From positions 37,717 through 101,716 of IMG/VR virus record IMGVR_UViG_3300017788_002882: 64,000 nucleotides of DNA; one strand, written 5' to 3'. The notes beneath the pieces are model-generated. The model did no database searches. It worked only from the letters and a program-made list of their open reading frames with translations, and was not told where the DNA came from. The stretch is from a virus. This document shows positions 9,425 to 18,546 of the stretch, in pieces (position 1 is the first letter of the stretch; every line of letters starts with the position of its first letter). Both the position numbers and the translations under genes were made by a program.

Positions 9425-10147
9425 ATGAAACTTTCAGTTATTGTTTTGTGTTATAATTTCGAAAAATACATTGAACAATGTTTATTATCTATTTTGGCTC
9501 AGAGGACTACCTTTGATTTCGAAATTTTAATTAGGGATGATTTTTCGTCCGACAAGTCATCATCCATTATAAAACGAATTGCATTTTGGAATCCAAATAT
9601 TAAATTCATCGAAGGAACCGAAAATATTGGGTTTGCAAAAAGTTATAAACAACTTTTAGATTTATCACAAGGTGAATATATTGCATATACCGACGGTGAT
9701 GACTATTGGACTAATTTGTATAAATTACAAAAACAATGTGATTTTTTAGATTTCAATCCTGATTACGTTTTAACTTGTACGGGCTATTGGCAAAAGGACG
9801 AAAATGAAAATTTTATCCCGTCAGAACCAAATTTATGGCTCTGCCCACTCAAACGTGATGTCGATAATAACATTCTTTCTGAATATATGTTAGAAGCGAA
9901 TCACTCACATTATGGAAAGTTATATCGTAATGTACCACATTTTTTTGAATATATGTACGATTTACCTTTGTTGGACTGGCCGATGAATTTTGAACTTTCG
10001 TTATTGGGTAAAATTAAATTCTTAGACTACCCAACAGGAGTTTATAGGAAACATTCTCAAGGACTAATGAAGTCCGTAAGTTCCCAAATAAATGCAGGAG
10101 AACAAATTATAACTATCTTGAAAAAAAGGTGGAATGAAATAAATTAA
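9425..10147 (+). CDS. GT2-family glycosyltransferase
   Basis: 240 residues from ATG 9425. An earlier in-frame ATG at 9392 lies inside the preceding gene and would add 11 unlikely residues; the chosen start gives MKLSVIVLCYN, the usual GT2 opening. The GT-A features are all present: SVIVLCYNFEKYIEQCLLSI, EILIRDDFSSD, then GEYIAYTDGDDYWT with the metal-binding DGDD. The C-terminal part has LPLLDWPMNFEL and a trailing FLDYPTGVYRKH. Probably cytoplasmic and adding one sugar to a growing glycan. Donor unknown. Confidence 0.88.
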   Translation: MKLSVIVLCYNFEKYIEQCLLSILAQRTTFDFEILIRDDFSSDKSSSIIKRIAFWNPNIKFIEGTENIGFAKSYKQLLDLSQGEYIAYTDGDDYWTNLYKLQKQCDFLDFNPDYVLTCTGYWQKDENENFIPSEPNLWLCPLKRDVDNNILSEYMLEANHSHYGKLYRNVPHFFEYMYDLPLLDWPMNFELSLLGKIKFLDYPTGVYRKHSQGLMKSVSSQINAGEQIITILKKRWNEIN

Positions 10148-10152
10148 TAAAA

Positions 10153-10794
10153 ATGGCTAATGGAATTTACAAAATAACTGAGGATTTTGAAAAAGCACTT
10201 TCGGACTACACTGGGTCTCCGTATGTGGTGACTTTAGATAATATGAGTAACGGGCTTTTCCTTGCGTTATATTATGAACATAAAATTAAAGGCAGAACTG
10301 AAAAGATAATTACCATCCCATCACGAACTTACCCATCGGTCCCTTGTGAAATTATTCATGCGGGGTTAAAAGTTGGGTTTGAATCCGTAGAAGGTAAAAC
10401 GATAAAAGGAGTATATCAACTTAAAGGCTCTAATGTTTGGGATTCCGCCTTAAGATTCACTGCAGATATGTATATACCAAACACTCACATGTGTATATCA
10501 TTTACTGGTCCATACAAACATTTCAAATTATCCAAGGGCGGTGCAATTTTGACGGATGACCATGAAGCATATCTTTGGTTTAAAAGAGCAAGATATAGTG
10601 GTAGAAGAGAAACTTCATACCATGATGACCATTTTGATATGTTAGGTTGGAACTTTTATATGATGCCAGAGTTAGCTGCTAGAGGAATATTATTAATGAA
10701 CCAATTTTATAATTTGGATGGCACTAAAAAACACAATCAAGATTTAGAATTACCATATCCTGATTTAAGTAAATTTGAAATTTATACAAAATGA
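10153..10794 (+). CDS. Short DegT/DnrJ/EryC1/StrS-type aminotransferase-like protein
   Basis: 213 residues, little more than half the usual length of about 370. It has the large-domain core of the PLP-dependent sugar aminotransferase family: NVWDSALRF with Asp97 in the place of the PLP-ring-binding Asp, and SFTGPYKHFKLSKGGAIL where Lys122 is the best candidate for the internal aldimine lysine, followed by GG and TDD. The small C-terminal domain is mostly absent. It overlaps the next gene (an acetyltransferase) by ATGA, so the pair probably makes an N-acetylated aminosugar. It may be a minimal enzyme or one that works with a partner. Confidence 0.7.
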   Translation: MANGIYKITEDFEKALSDYTGSPYVVTLDNMSNGLFLALYYEHKIKGRTEKIITIPSRTYPSVPCEIIHAGLKVGFESVEGKTIKGVYQLKGSNVWDSALRFTADMYIPNTHMCISFTGPYKHFKLSKGGAILTDDHEAYLWFKRARYSGRRETSYHDDHFDMLGWNFYMMPELAARGILLMNQFYNLDGTKKHNQDLELPYPDLSKFEIYTK

Positions 10795-11378
10795 AAAAGG
10801 CATTAATCGGCGCAGGAGGGTTTGCAGATGAGATAAAGGCTCAGATGAATGAGTTTGATATGATTTGTTTTGTTGATGATTTTTATTACAAAGAAAATAA
10901 TAAAAATATCCTACCTCTATCAGAATTTAATCCTGCCGAATATGAAGTTTTGGTCGCAGTGGGCGATAGTTTTTTACGAAAAGATTTAATTAATAGATTG
11001 CCAAAAGAAACTAAGTATTTTACATTCATACATAGTTCTGCACAAATATTAGGAAATGATGTGGAAATTGGCGAAGGTAGTGTTGTATGTGCGGGAACAA
11101 TAATAACTACAAATTGTATAATAGGAAAGCATACGCATTTAAACTTACATACAACAATTGGGCACGATTGTAGAATAGATGATTACTTTACTACTGCTCC
11201 TGGTGCAAAAATATCTGGAAATAATCAAATAGGTGAGTGTGTGTACATAGGAACAAATGCATCAACTAAACAAAAGTTAAAAATATCAGATAATGTAGTG
11301 GTTGGGATGAACGCAGCAGTTGTAAAAGATATTTCTGAACCAGGAACCTATGTAGGAGTTCCATCAAGAAAAATATAA
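10791..11378 (+). CDS. NeuD/PglD-like sugar O- or N-acyltransferase
   Basis: 195 residues. The N-terminal Rossmann-like subdomain opens MKKALIGAGGFADEIKAQM, matching the GxGGxxxEI start of NeuD/PglD enzymes. From about residue 85 a left-handed beta-helix of hexapeptide repeats follows: VEIGEGSVVCAGTIITTNCI, IGKHTHLNLHTTIGHDCRI, then VYIGTNASTKQKLKISDNV and the closing PGTYVGVPSRKI. The IGHDC segment carries the His expected to act as general base. It presumably transfers acetyl from acetyl-CoA to the aminosugar made by the overlapping aminotransferase gene. Confidence 0.88.
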   Translation: MKKALIGAGGFADEIKAQMNEFDMICFVDDFYYKENNKNILPLSEFNPAEYEVLVAVGDSFLRKDLINRLPKETKYFTFIHSSAQILGNDVEIGEGSVVCAGTIITTNCIIGKHTHLNLHTTIGHDCRIDDYFTTAPGAKISGNNQIGECVYIGTNASTKQKLKISDNVVVGMNAAVVKDISEPGTYVGVPSRKI

Positions 11379-11387
11379 TTTACACAT

Positions 11388-14300
11388 ATGAAGTCATTCA
11401 TTACTCACACAACCGAAAATTATGAACATATAACATTGAATTTGGTTAAAAGTATTAACAAATATTCTGACTATAAAATTATTGTTTACACAATAGACTA
11501 TGATGGTTCTGAAACCCTAAAAAAAGAAACTGAATGTATTAGATTGGATTTGAATCTTCCAAATTTGGACGATTCTAGTTTCGTTTCAGATTTGAATGGT
11601 AATTTATATGTGAATCGAGGACAATTAAGGACTTATCTAACCTTAGGGGCTAAAATTGACGTTATGTTGTCAGCATCGTCGATTGTTGACGAATGGATTT
11701 ATATTGACTCAGATAGTATTGTCAATACAAATATTGATGAGTTATTCTATTATTGTGAAAAAATTACAGATTTTCCTTTAGCAAGTTTAGGGCCCCAACA
11801 ATACGTTTTAATTGTTGATTCTGATGGTAAAGTGAGGGGAAACCCTTATTGGAAAGAAAACGGAACTATTGATAATGAAAATACTTTAGAGTGGCCATTA
11901 ATGAGATTTATGGGTATGAATCCGAATCAGAGAAGTGATTATAGAACCACAAATTTGATTGTAGGAAATTTCAAAACTAAAGAGTTTTTGAGGACATGGA
12001 AAGAACTCAAAGATTTTTTACCGAAATTTGTATCACTAAAGACCATTGTTCCTTATCACGAAGAAACACTATACAATGTATTAACTTGGAAAATTAACCC
12101 GAATCATGAAGGGTTGCCTATTTCATACATAAATGTTGATAGTTCCTCCACATTAAACCACTTTTTTTCGTTTGAATCAAAAAAATTAACGAGATTAGGA
12201 GCCTTTTACACCATACCAGAAAATAAAAATGAAATCAAGATTTTCCACGGAGAAAAACGACAATCAGAAATTGATAAGATGTTTGAAATAATTGATAGTC
12301 AGAAAAAAATCAGAGTATTATTTCTATCCCCCCATCTTTCAACGGGTGGGATGCCATCTTATCTATTAAAGAGAATCGAATCTTTAATTTCATTGTATTC
12401 TGACGTTGAAATTTATGTTGCGGAGTTTTGTGAATATTCAACTCTCTATACAGTCCAAAGGGACAGGATAAAACAACTCATACCTGAAAATAGATTTTGG
12501 ACAATTAATACTCTGAGTAATCACACTGTTGAAAATTCAATGAAGGTTATAGACATCATCAAGGAAAATCAAATAGATGTTGTCCATATTGATGAAATGG
12601 TGGAGGGATTCGATTCATTCAATAAAATGCCAAATGAGTTGAAAAACGCTCTATATACTGATGATAGAACATGGAGAGTTGTCGAGACTTGTCATAATAT
12701 TTGGTTTGACCCCAACACTTCCAAATCGTTTCATCCCGATGCTTATGCTTTTTGTACTCCATACCATAAGGAAGTTTCTTTCAAAAACATGCCGTCTCGG
12801 AAAGAGGTTTTCGAATTTCCTATCGAAAACCGATTCAGAACTCGTGAAGAACAAGTCCGTTGTTTGGAAACTTTGGGATTGGATACTTTGAAGGTTCACG
12901 TTCTTAATGTTGGACTTTGGACTTCAGGGAAAAATCAGAAAGAAGGTCTCGAAATTGCAAGACATTTCCAAAATTACAATGTAGAATTCCATTTTGTTGG
13001 TAATCAAGCATCCAACTTTGAAAGCTATTGGGGACCGTTGATGAACGATTTACCTTCAAACGTCAAAGTTTGGGGTGAAAGAAGTGATGTTGAAACTTTC
13101 ATGAAAGCTTCAGATGTTTTGATGTTCAATTCCACTTGGGAATGTAATCCTTTAGTAATCAGAGAAGCTGCTTCATTTGGTCTTAAGATTATTGCTCGAG
13201 ATCTGCCGCAATATGTTGGAATGTTCAAGGGACTTATTTGCCCACTCGAGAATGATATACTATCGAATGTCCATTTGTTGAAAAGGCTCATTTCATCAAC
13301 ACGAAATTATAAAGTTTTGGATGGAATGACCTCGGAATTTGCTAAAAAACATTATGACTTATATAAATCAATTATTACTCAATCACCAACGAAGAACGTG
13401 AAAAAAAATTCGAATGTGAAAATCAAAAAATACTTCATCACCCAACCTTTCTTAGAAATAATTGGAGAAAGTGATAGTGAGTTCGAAGTCAAATTTTTCG
13501 ATGAAAAAGGTATTTGCCATTATAAAAACAAAATAAAGTCAAACCACTGGGTCAGATTGAATAGACAATACTTTACTAAATGGAATACAAAGATTTATGA
13601 AAATGGTCTTTTGATATATGATAAAACTTTGAATTATAGTGATAAAAGGGTTTTTATTAACTTCGATAGTAAATCTTTGGGTGATACTGTTTCTTGGATT
13701 CCTTATGCACTCGAATTTAAAAAAGCTCACAACTGTGATGTAGTTGTTTCAACGTTTTGGAACCATCTATTTAAGGAAGTTTATCCTGAATTAGAATTTG
13801 TCCAACCAGGAACTGTAGTACACAATATTTTTGGGCAATATAATCTTGGGTGGTTTTGGGACGAAAGTAAGGAACCTGAATTACCTAATACAATCCCATT
13901 ACAAAAAGCCGCATCGAATATATTGGGTCTACCTTTTAGTGAAATCAAACCAAGAATCCATTATAAAATAGGTGAAAGACCATACTCCGAGAAGTACATT
14001 ACAATTGCAACAAATTCCACAGCGGGATGTAAATTTTGGACTAAAGAAGGTTGGCAACAATTGATAAATTATCTAAACTCAATAGGATATAAAGTTGTCA
14101 ATGTCTCGAAAGAAAATAATCCGTTCGACAACTGTGTAAAATTGCAAGATACTTCTATTGAAAATACAATCAATGTTATTCACCACAGTGAATTTTTTAT
14201 TGGACTCTCAAGTGGATTGTCTTGGTTGTCATGGGGAATTGGAAAACATGTGGTTATGATTAGTAACTTTACAGAAGCCGACCACGAATTCACATCGAAT

Positions 14301-14480
14301 TGCACAAGAATTACGAATCCAAGTGTTTGTAACAGTTGCTGGAATAACCCTAACTACAAGTTTGATAAAGGAGATTGGAATTGGTGCCCAGTTCATAAAG
14401 GAACAACTCGCCAATTTGAATGTCACACATCAATAACATCTGAAATGGTGATAAATAAAATACAACACTTATTAAAATGA
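11388..14480 (+). CDS. Three-domain glycosyltransferase (GT-A, GT4, TibC-like heptosyltransferase)
   Basis: 1030 residues, one continuous frame. Residues 1-290 look like a GT-A domain with EWIYIDSDSIVNTNIDELFY (DSD near 105). Residues 303-620 are a GT4 GT-B domain: KIRVLFLSPHLSTGGMPSYL, NVGLWTSGKNQKEGLEIA, FHFVGNQ, and SDVLMFNSTWECNPLVIREA. After a linker, residues 750-1030 resemble the bacterial autotransporter heptosyltransferases (TibC/Aah): FDSKSLGDTVSWIPYALEF, TNSTAGCKFW, FFIGLSSGLSWLSW, then four cysteines, Cys981, Cys984, Cys1000 and Cys1012, in the place where that family binds iron. Known members glycosylate Ser on autotransporters; the acceptor here is unknown. The gene overlaps the FkbM gene by ATGA. 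Confidence 0.85.
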   Translation: MKSFITHTTENYEHITLNLVKSINKYSDYKIIVYTIDYDGSETLKKETECIRLDLNLPNLDDSSFVSDLNGNLYVNRGQLRTYLTLGAKIDVMLSASSIVDEWIYIDSDSIVNTNIDELFYYCEKITDFPLASLGPQQYVLIVDSDGKVRGNPYWKENGTIDNENTLEWPLMRFMGMNPNQRSDYRTTNLIVGNFKTKEFLRTWKELKDFLPKFVSLKTIVPYHEETLYNVLTWKINPNHEGLPISYINVDSSSTLNHFFSFESKKLTRLGAFYTIPENKNEIKIFHGEKRQSEIDKMFEIIDSQKKIRVLFLSPHLSTGGMPSYLLKRIESLISLYSDVEIYVAEFCEYSTLYTVQRDRIKQLIPENRFWTINTLSNHTVENSMKVIDIIKENQIDVVHIDEMVEGFDSFNKMPNELKNALYTDDRTWRVVETCHNIWFDPNTSKSFHPDAYAFCTPYHKEVSFKNMPSRKEVFEFPIENRFRTREEQVRCLETLGLDTLKVHVLNVGLWTSGKNQKEGLEIARHFQNYNVEFHFVGNQASNFESYWGPLMNDLPSNVKVWGERSDVETFMKASDVLMFNSTWECNPLVIREAASFGLKIIARDLPQYVGMFKGLICPLENDILSNVHLLKRLISSTRNYKVLDGMTSEFAKKHYDLYKSIITQSPTKNVKKNSNVKIKKYFITQPFLEIIGESDSEFEVKFFDEKGICHYKNKIKSNHWVRLNRQYFTKWNTKIYENGLLIYDKTLNYSDKRVFINFDSKSLGDTVSWIPYALEFKKAHNCDVVVSTFWNHLFKEVYPELEFVQPGTVVHNIFGQYNLGWFWDESKEPELPNTIPLQKAASNILGLPFSEIKPRIHYKIGERPYSEKYITIATNSTAGCKFWTKEGWQQLINYLNSIGYKVVNVSKENNPFDNCVKLQDTSIENTINVIHHSEFFIGLSSGLSWLSWGIGKHVVMISNFTEADHEFTSNCTRITNPSVCNSCWNNPNYKFDKGDWNWCPVHKGTTRQFECHTSITSEMVINKIQHLLK

Positions 14481-15148
14481 ACTTAGACCAATTTGTATGG
14501 GAACCAAAATGTTATAATGGATTCCGCGAAACCGTAGAACAAGAAATTTTTATTGATAAAATTTATGAAAGACATGTTCGAGTTGAAGAAGGTGATGTAG
14601 TTTTTGACATTGGAGCAAGTTTGGGGCCATTCACATTTTCTATATTAGATAAATCCCCGTCACAAGTTTTTGCTTTCGAACCAAGTTACGAAGAATTCAA
14701 AACATTGGTCCTTAACACAAGACATGGGAACGTAACTCATATCAATAAGGGCATTAGTAACATTGTAGGAGAATTTAATTTTACAGACGTATTCGATTTG
14801 ACAGGGAATCACAAACTATATTCAACATCATTTAAAAAAGTTATTGAAGATTATGGAATCAAAAAAATTGATTTTTTGAAAACGGATTGTGAAAGTGGTG
14901 AGTATGAGATTTTCACTTTAGATAATTTGTTTTGGATTAAAAACAACGTAAAAAAAATATCAGGTGAGTGGCACTTGAGAACTCCTGAACTTAAGGAAAA
15001 ATTTAAGATTTTTAGAGATGTTTACCTACGATTTTTCCCAAACTTCAAAATATTTTCTTTCGATGGAGTTGATATTACTTGGTCAATTTGGAATGAGGAT
15101 TTTATTCCGTACTATAATGAAGTTATGATATACATTGATAATAGATAA
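14477..15148 (+). CDS. FkbM-family methyltransferase
   Basis: 223 residues. The SAM-binding motif VVFDIGASLGPFTFSIL sits near residues 37-53, followed by VFAFEPSYEEFKTL (acidic end of strand 2), HINKGISNIVGEFNF, and DFLKTDCESGEYEIF near 130, the conserved DxxxxDxxGxE-like region of FkbM enzymes. Members O-methylate sugars or polyketides. It is translationally coupled to the three-domain glycosyltransferase (shared ATGA), so the two probably act on the same glycan. A short non-coding gap of 48 bases separates it from the Hint-repeat gene. Confidence 0.87.
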   Translation: MNLDQFVWEPKCYNGFRETVEQEIFIDKIYERHVRVEEGDVVFDIGASLGPFTFSILDKSPSQVFAFEPSYEEFKTLVLNTRHGNVTHINKGISNIVGEFNFTDVFDLTGNHKLYSTSFKKVIEDYGIKKIDFLKTDCESGEYEIFTLDNLFWIKNNVKKISGEWHLRTPELKEKFKIFRDVYLRFFPNFKIFSFDGVDITWSIWNEDFIPYYNEVMIYIDNR

Positions 15149-15196
15149 AGACTTTGAGTTGCACTATATTTATACTTAAGGAAAAAACAAAAAAAT

Positions 15197-17935
15197 ATGA
15201 AAGGAACAGTATTCTCAGCCGATTTTGTCAAAGACTCTAACGGAAACTTAAGATTATTAGAACTGAACACGGATACAGGGTTTATAGATCAGGAATTAGT
15301 AAATTTTGATTTCAATGGATTCTTGACTGTATTGTCTTCTAATAACATCACAACATTAGACATTATTTATAAACCATTTTTGCACATTGATTTTGTTAAT
15401 AAATTGATAGAAGAGGTGAATAATACCTTACCACTTATTTCAATCACCTTACATGATGAAAACATTAATTCAATCTATCCGACATCAGTTCCTGATGCCG
15501 CAGATAAATTTGTGTTGAGATTAGCTTACGACGAAACTGCAATATTTGATAGTGTTTACTGTAAAAATAGATTGAATGTTTATAATTTGTTCACTGAAGG
15601 TTCAATTACAGACAACTGTGTTGGTTATTACCATTCTTCATCTTTGGGAACTTTTGACACCTTAACAAAAGAGGTAAATGCCTCTAATATACCAGATGCC
15701 GCGATAAAAGACATTTACGAATCATTCAATCCAATTGATTTTTACAAAATAAATGTTGACAATGGAACAGTTGAAGAAAATTGGGATAATTTTATTCAAG
15801 ATAAATCTGCAGAAGATATTCTGATTGAACAATACCATTTTCATTCGTCAACTCTCGATGAGAATAACCACGTTACGTCTATCAGATTTTTTGCAATAGT
15901 ATATGGCCCTAATTTAGACATTCTTCCTTTACATAGTTACAAAATAAGTTCAATATTCGAACTACCCACTTCGATTGATTTGGAAGAAAACTCAAATAAA
16001 GTGAAAGATTATCATTTTTATGAATTTGCAACTAATATGTTCAAAAAAGATTCTGCTGGAATCTTATCTTCACACGAAGTTTTAATGGGGGACCAAACTT
16101 GGGAAGAAATATCCGAGATTCAGGTTGGAGATAGTATTCAATCTTATTTAATTAGTGGTTCACCACAAAGTGAATCTGATTTAAATTCTTTGAGTTGGAA
16201 CTATGAAGGTGACGAATTTCCTGAAGGGTCTTATCTAACAACCTCCAATGTAGTATTCAAAGATGTTGCCAATTTAAAATATAATTCTATGATGGAAATG
16301 GTAATAGATAGTGATTCATTATTTTCAGGCATTAATAAAAAATATTTAGTCTATGATAGTTTAACTAATAAAAGTAGTTATAAATTTATCTCAGAAATCA
16401 ATGCAATTACAGACTACCTTTATGACATAAATGGACAACTAATTCAAGTTGATGAACTAAATTTTTATGTATCTTCAGAAAATGGGTTGTCGTTTGTAGA
16501 ACTTGATGTTGAAGATTCGGACACTTATATTATAAATGGATCTACAGCGTTTCATAGTGTAGTTTCTCATAACGCTCCTTGTTTTGTAGCAGGAACTCCG
16601 ATTTTGATGGCAGATGGAAGTCAGTTGAACATTGAAGATGTAAAAATTGGTGACAAAATTTTATCATTCGATTTTAAAAATAATGATTCAAAAATTGGAC
16701 AAGTGCTCAATATATTTTCAAGAAAGGTTAATAAAATTGTCGAATATGAATTTTCTAATGGTGGAATACTCAAATCTACATTGGACCATCCATTATATGC
16801 TTTAGACAAAGGATGGTCATCATATTCTGAAACCTTATCAAATAATTTGTACAGTTTAGAAGAGTCTGTTAAAAAAATTGAAGTCGGTGATACTATAAAG
16901 TTTTACGATAGTACTTCAACTATTACTCAAATGCAAGTTTTTGATGGAGATTTTACGGTTTACAACTTATCAGAAATCGAAAAATACCATAATTACTACG
17001 CTAATAATGTCTTAGTCCATAATCGATTTTGTTTTGTAAAAGGTACAATGATTGAAATGGCAGATGGGACATCAAAAAAAATTGAAGATGTTAAAATAGA
17101 TGATTTAGTAATTTCTTTTAATGAAGAAACAAAAACTAAGGAATCTCAAAAAGTTACAAAAATAGTTTCCCCAATTCACAACGATTTAGTAATTTATCAT
17201 TTCGAAAACGGTAAAAATATTACTTGTACATTTGACCATCCATTCTATGTAAATGGTTTAGAACTAGCTTCATATAAACCTTCTTTGACAAACGACAGAT
17301 ATAAACTTGGTGTCGATGTTTCCCAAATAAAAATCGGTGATGTTGTCAACTTAATTGATGATACGTTTACTACAATAACTTCATTCGAGGAATTAGAAAA
17401 GTCTCAGACTGAAACTTTTATATTTGAAGTAGAAAATAATCATAATTTTTATGCAAACGGTATTCTTACTCACAACAAATTCTGTTTCATAGCAGGAACA
17501 AAAATTTTGTTAGAAGACGATATCGAAAAAAACATAGAAGAAATACAAATCGGTGATGTAGTTTTATCATATAACGAAGAAAAAAAAACCATCGAACCCA
17601 AAAAGGTTACAAACACTTCTTCACCAATACATGATGATTTAGTAGAATATACTTTATCGAATGGGATTAAAATAACTTCAACTTTTGACCACCCGTATTA
17701 TGTTAATGGTTTGGAACTTGCGTCTTACAAACCAGAGTGGACCAATGAAAGATACATTTTACCTTCCAATGTGATTGAAATTAGAGTTGGAGATTTTGTA
17801 AATCTGTCTGACAATGAAACTGTAAAAATTGAATCTATAATGGAATTAAGTCGAATTAACACTCGGACGTATATCATTTCTGTGGAAGACAATCACAATT
17901 TTTACGCAAATAAAATTTTAGTACATAACAAATAA
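15197..17935 (+). CDS. Virion-type protein with four tandem Hint (intein-like) modules
   Basis: 912 residues. The N-terminal 285 residues begin MKGTVFSADFVKDSNGNLRL followed by LELNTDTGF and have no clear family. Four modules of about 150-175 residues follow: A (about 287-461, degenerate, SSHEVLMGDQ with no starting Cys), B (462-611, CFVAGTPILMADGS), C (612-762, CFVKGTMIEMADGT) and D (763-912, CFIAGTKILLEDDI). Each shows the Hint order: a catalytic Cys start in B-D, a IGD...SF strand, a TFDHP/TLDHP block B-like His, and a terminal SHN or HN. HN is followed within one to three residues by the next Cys, and D ends HNK at the protein's C-terminus. Autocatalytic cleavage or cross-linking is plausible. 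Alternative: inactive structural Hint folds. Confidence 0.85.
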   Translation: MKGTVFSADFVKDSNGNLRLLELNTDTGFIDQELVNFDFNGFLTVLSSNNITTLDIIYKPFLHIDFVNKLIEEVNNTLPLISITLHDENINSIYPTSVPDAADKFVLRLAYDETAIFDSVYCKNRLNVYNLFTEGSITDNCVGYYHSSSLGTFDTLTKEVNASNIPDAAIKDIYESFNPIDFYKINVDNGTVEENWDNFIQDKSAEDILIEQYHFHSSTLDENNHVTSIRFFAIVYGPNLDILPLHSYKISSIFELPTSIDLEENSNKVKDYHFYEFATNMFKKDSAGILSSHEVLMGDQTWEEISEIQVGDSIQSYLISGSPQSESDLNSLSWNYEGDEFPEGSYLTTSNVVFKDVANLKYNSMMEMVIDSDSLFSGINKKYLVYDSLTNKSSYKFISEINAITDYLYDINGQLIQVDELNFYVSSENGLSFVELDVEDSDTYIINGSTAFHSVVSHNAPCFVAGTPILMADGSQLNIEDVKIGDKILSFDFKNNDSKIGQVLNIFSRKVNKIVEYEFSNGGILKSTLDHPLYALDKGWSSYSETLSNNLYSLEESVKKIEVGDTIKFYDSTSTITQMQVFDGDFTVYNLSEIEKYHNYYANNVLVHNRFCFVKGTMIEMADGTSKKIEDVKIDDLVISFNEETKTKESQKVTKIVSPIHNDLVIYHFENGKNITCTFDHPFYVNGLELASYKPSLTNDRYKLGVDVSQIKIGDVVNLIDDTFTTITSFEELEKSQTETFIFEVENNHNFYANGILTHNKFCFIAGTKILLEDDIEKNIEEIQIGDVVLSYNEEKKTIEPKKVTNTSSPIHDDLVEYTLSNGIKITSTFDHPYYVNGLELASYKPEWTNERYILPSNVIEIRVGDFVNLSDNETVKIESIMELSRINTRTYIISVEDNHNFYANKILVHNK

Positions 17936-17938
17936 ACT

Positions 17939-18091
17939 ATGGATATTACAAAACACCCAAATCTATATAAAAAGAAACCACTAAGCGAAGTAAAGAATAG
18001 AACAACTTCATATTTGTCTAATACTGAAAAAGCTAGATTAGACAGTGTAATCAACAAGTTTTTTGAATTATTCATCGCTAAACATTTGTAA
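17939..18091 (+). CDS. Small basic helical protein (50 aa)
   Basis: An ATG at 17939 opens a 50-codon frame, MDITKHPNLYKKKPLSEVKN through ...FELFIAKHL. It lies three bases after the Hint-repeat gene, and its TAA shares a base with the ATG of the SET-domain gene (TAATG), a junction that favours a genuine coupled gene. Lys-rich start and amphipathic C-terminal half, with no recognised motif. Function unknown. Confidence 0.55.
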   Translation: MDITKHPNLYKKKPLSEVKNRTTSYLSNTEKARLDSVINKFFELFIAKHL

Positions 18092-18546
18092 TGGATGCAT
18101 ACAATTACATAAAAAATCATGTTTTTGTAAAACTTAAACCAAGCAAAATTTCGGGTGTAGGAGTCTTTGCGATTAAGGAAATTCCAATGGATACAGAATT
18201 GTTTCATGTGTGGGAAGGTAAAACTGGATTCTATCCCATTTCACAGACCGAATTGAATGATTTGGATTCTGATTTACAAAATCACATTCATGATTTATTT
18301 TTATTATCTACTCAATTTCCATTAGACACTAATATCTATGTTAAGTTGACTAAAGGTTGTCATTGGATTTACACAAATCCATACTATTTTGTTAATAGTG
18401 GGTTTTATACTAAAAATGCAAACATTGATAAAGAAAGTATGAAATCAATCGAACATATTAGGAAAGGTGAAGAACTTTTGAGTAATTACCAAAGACATGA
18501 AAAAATAGATACACAATTTTATGGTTCAGTTAATAAAATTATCTGA
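18091..18546 (+). CDS. SET-domain protein (putative lysine methyltransferase), copy 1
   Basis: 151 residues. The SET fold is recognised from KLKPSKISGVGVFAIKEI (near 12-30, the SxIxGxGxFA start), CHWIYTNPYYFVNSGFYTKN near 90-110 in the place of the substrate/SAM-binding NHSCxPN segment, and IRKGEELLSNY near 130, matching the GEELxxDY end motif. The central His-Ser-Cys is changed to Asn-Ser-Gly, so activity is uncertain. SET proteins transfer methyl from SAM to protein lysines. Its 3' end overlaps the adjacent oxygenase gene by 26 bases. It is paralogous to 19129-19602, with the same neighbour type. Ends NKII. Confidence 0.78.
   Translation: MDAYNYIKNHVFVKLKPSKISGVGVFAIKEIPMDTELFHVWEGKTGFYPISQTELNDLDSDLQNHIHDLFLLSTQFPLDTNIYVKLTKGCHWIYTNPYYFVNSGFYTKNANIDKESMKSIEHIRKGEELLSNYQRHEKIDTQFYGSVNKII

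Noticed and set aside
15197-16050. ATP-grasp reading of LRLLELNTDTGF in the Hint-repeat protein
   Set aside because: Only the ELN-like patch resembles ATP-grasp; no further motif supports it.
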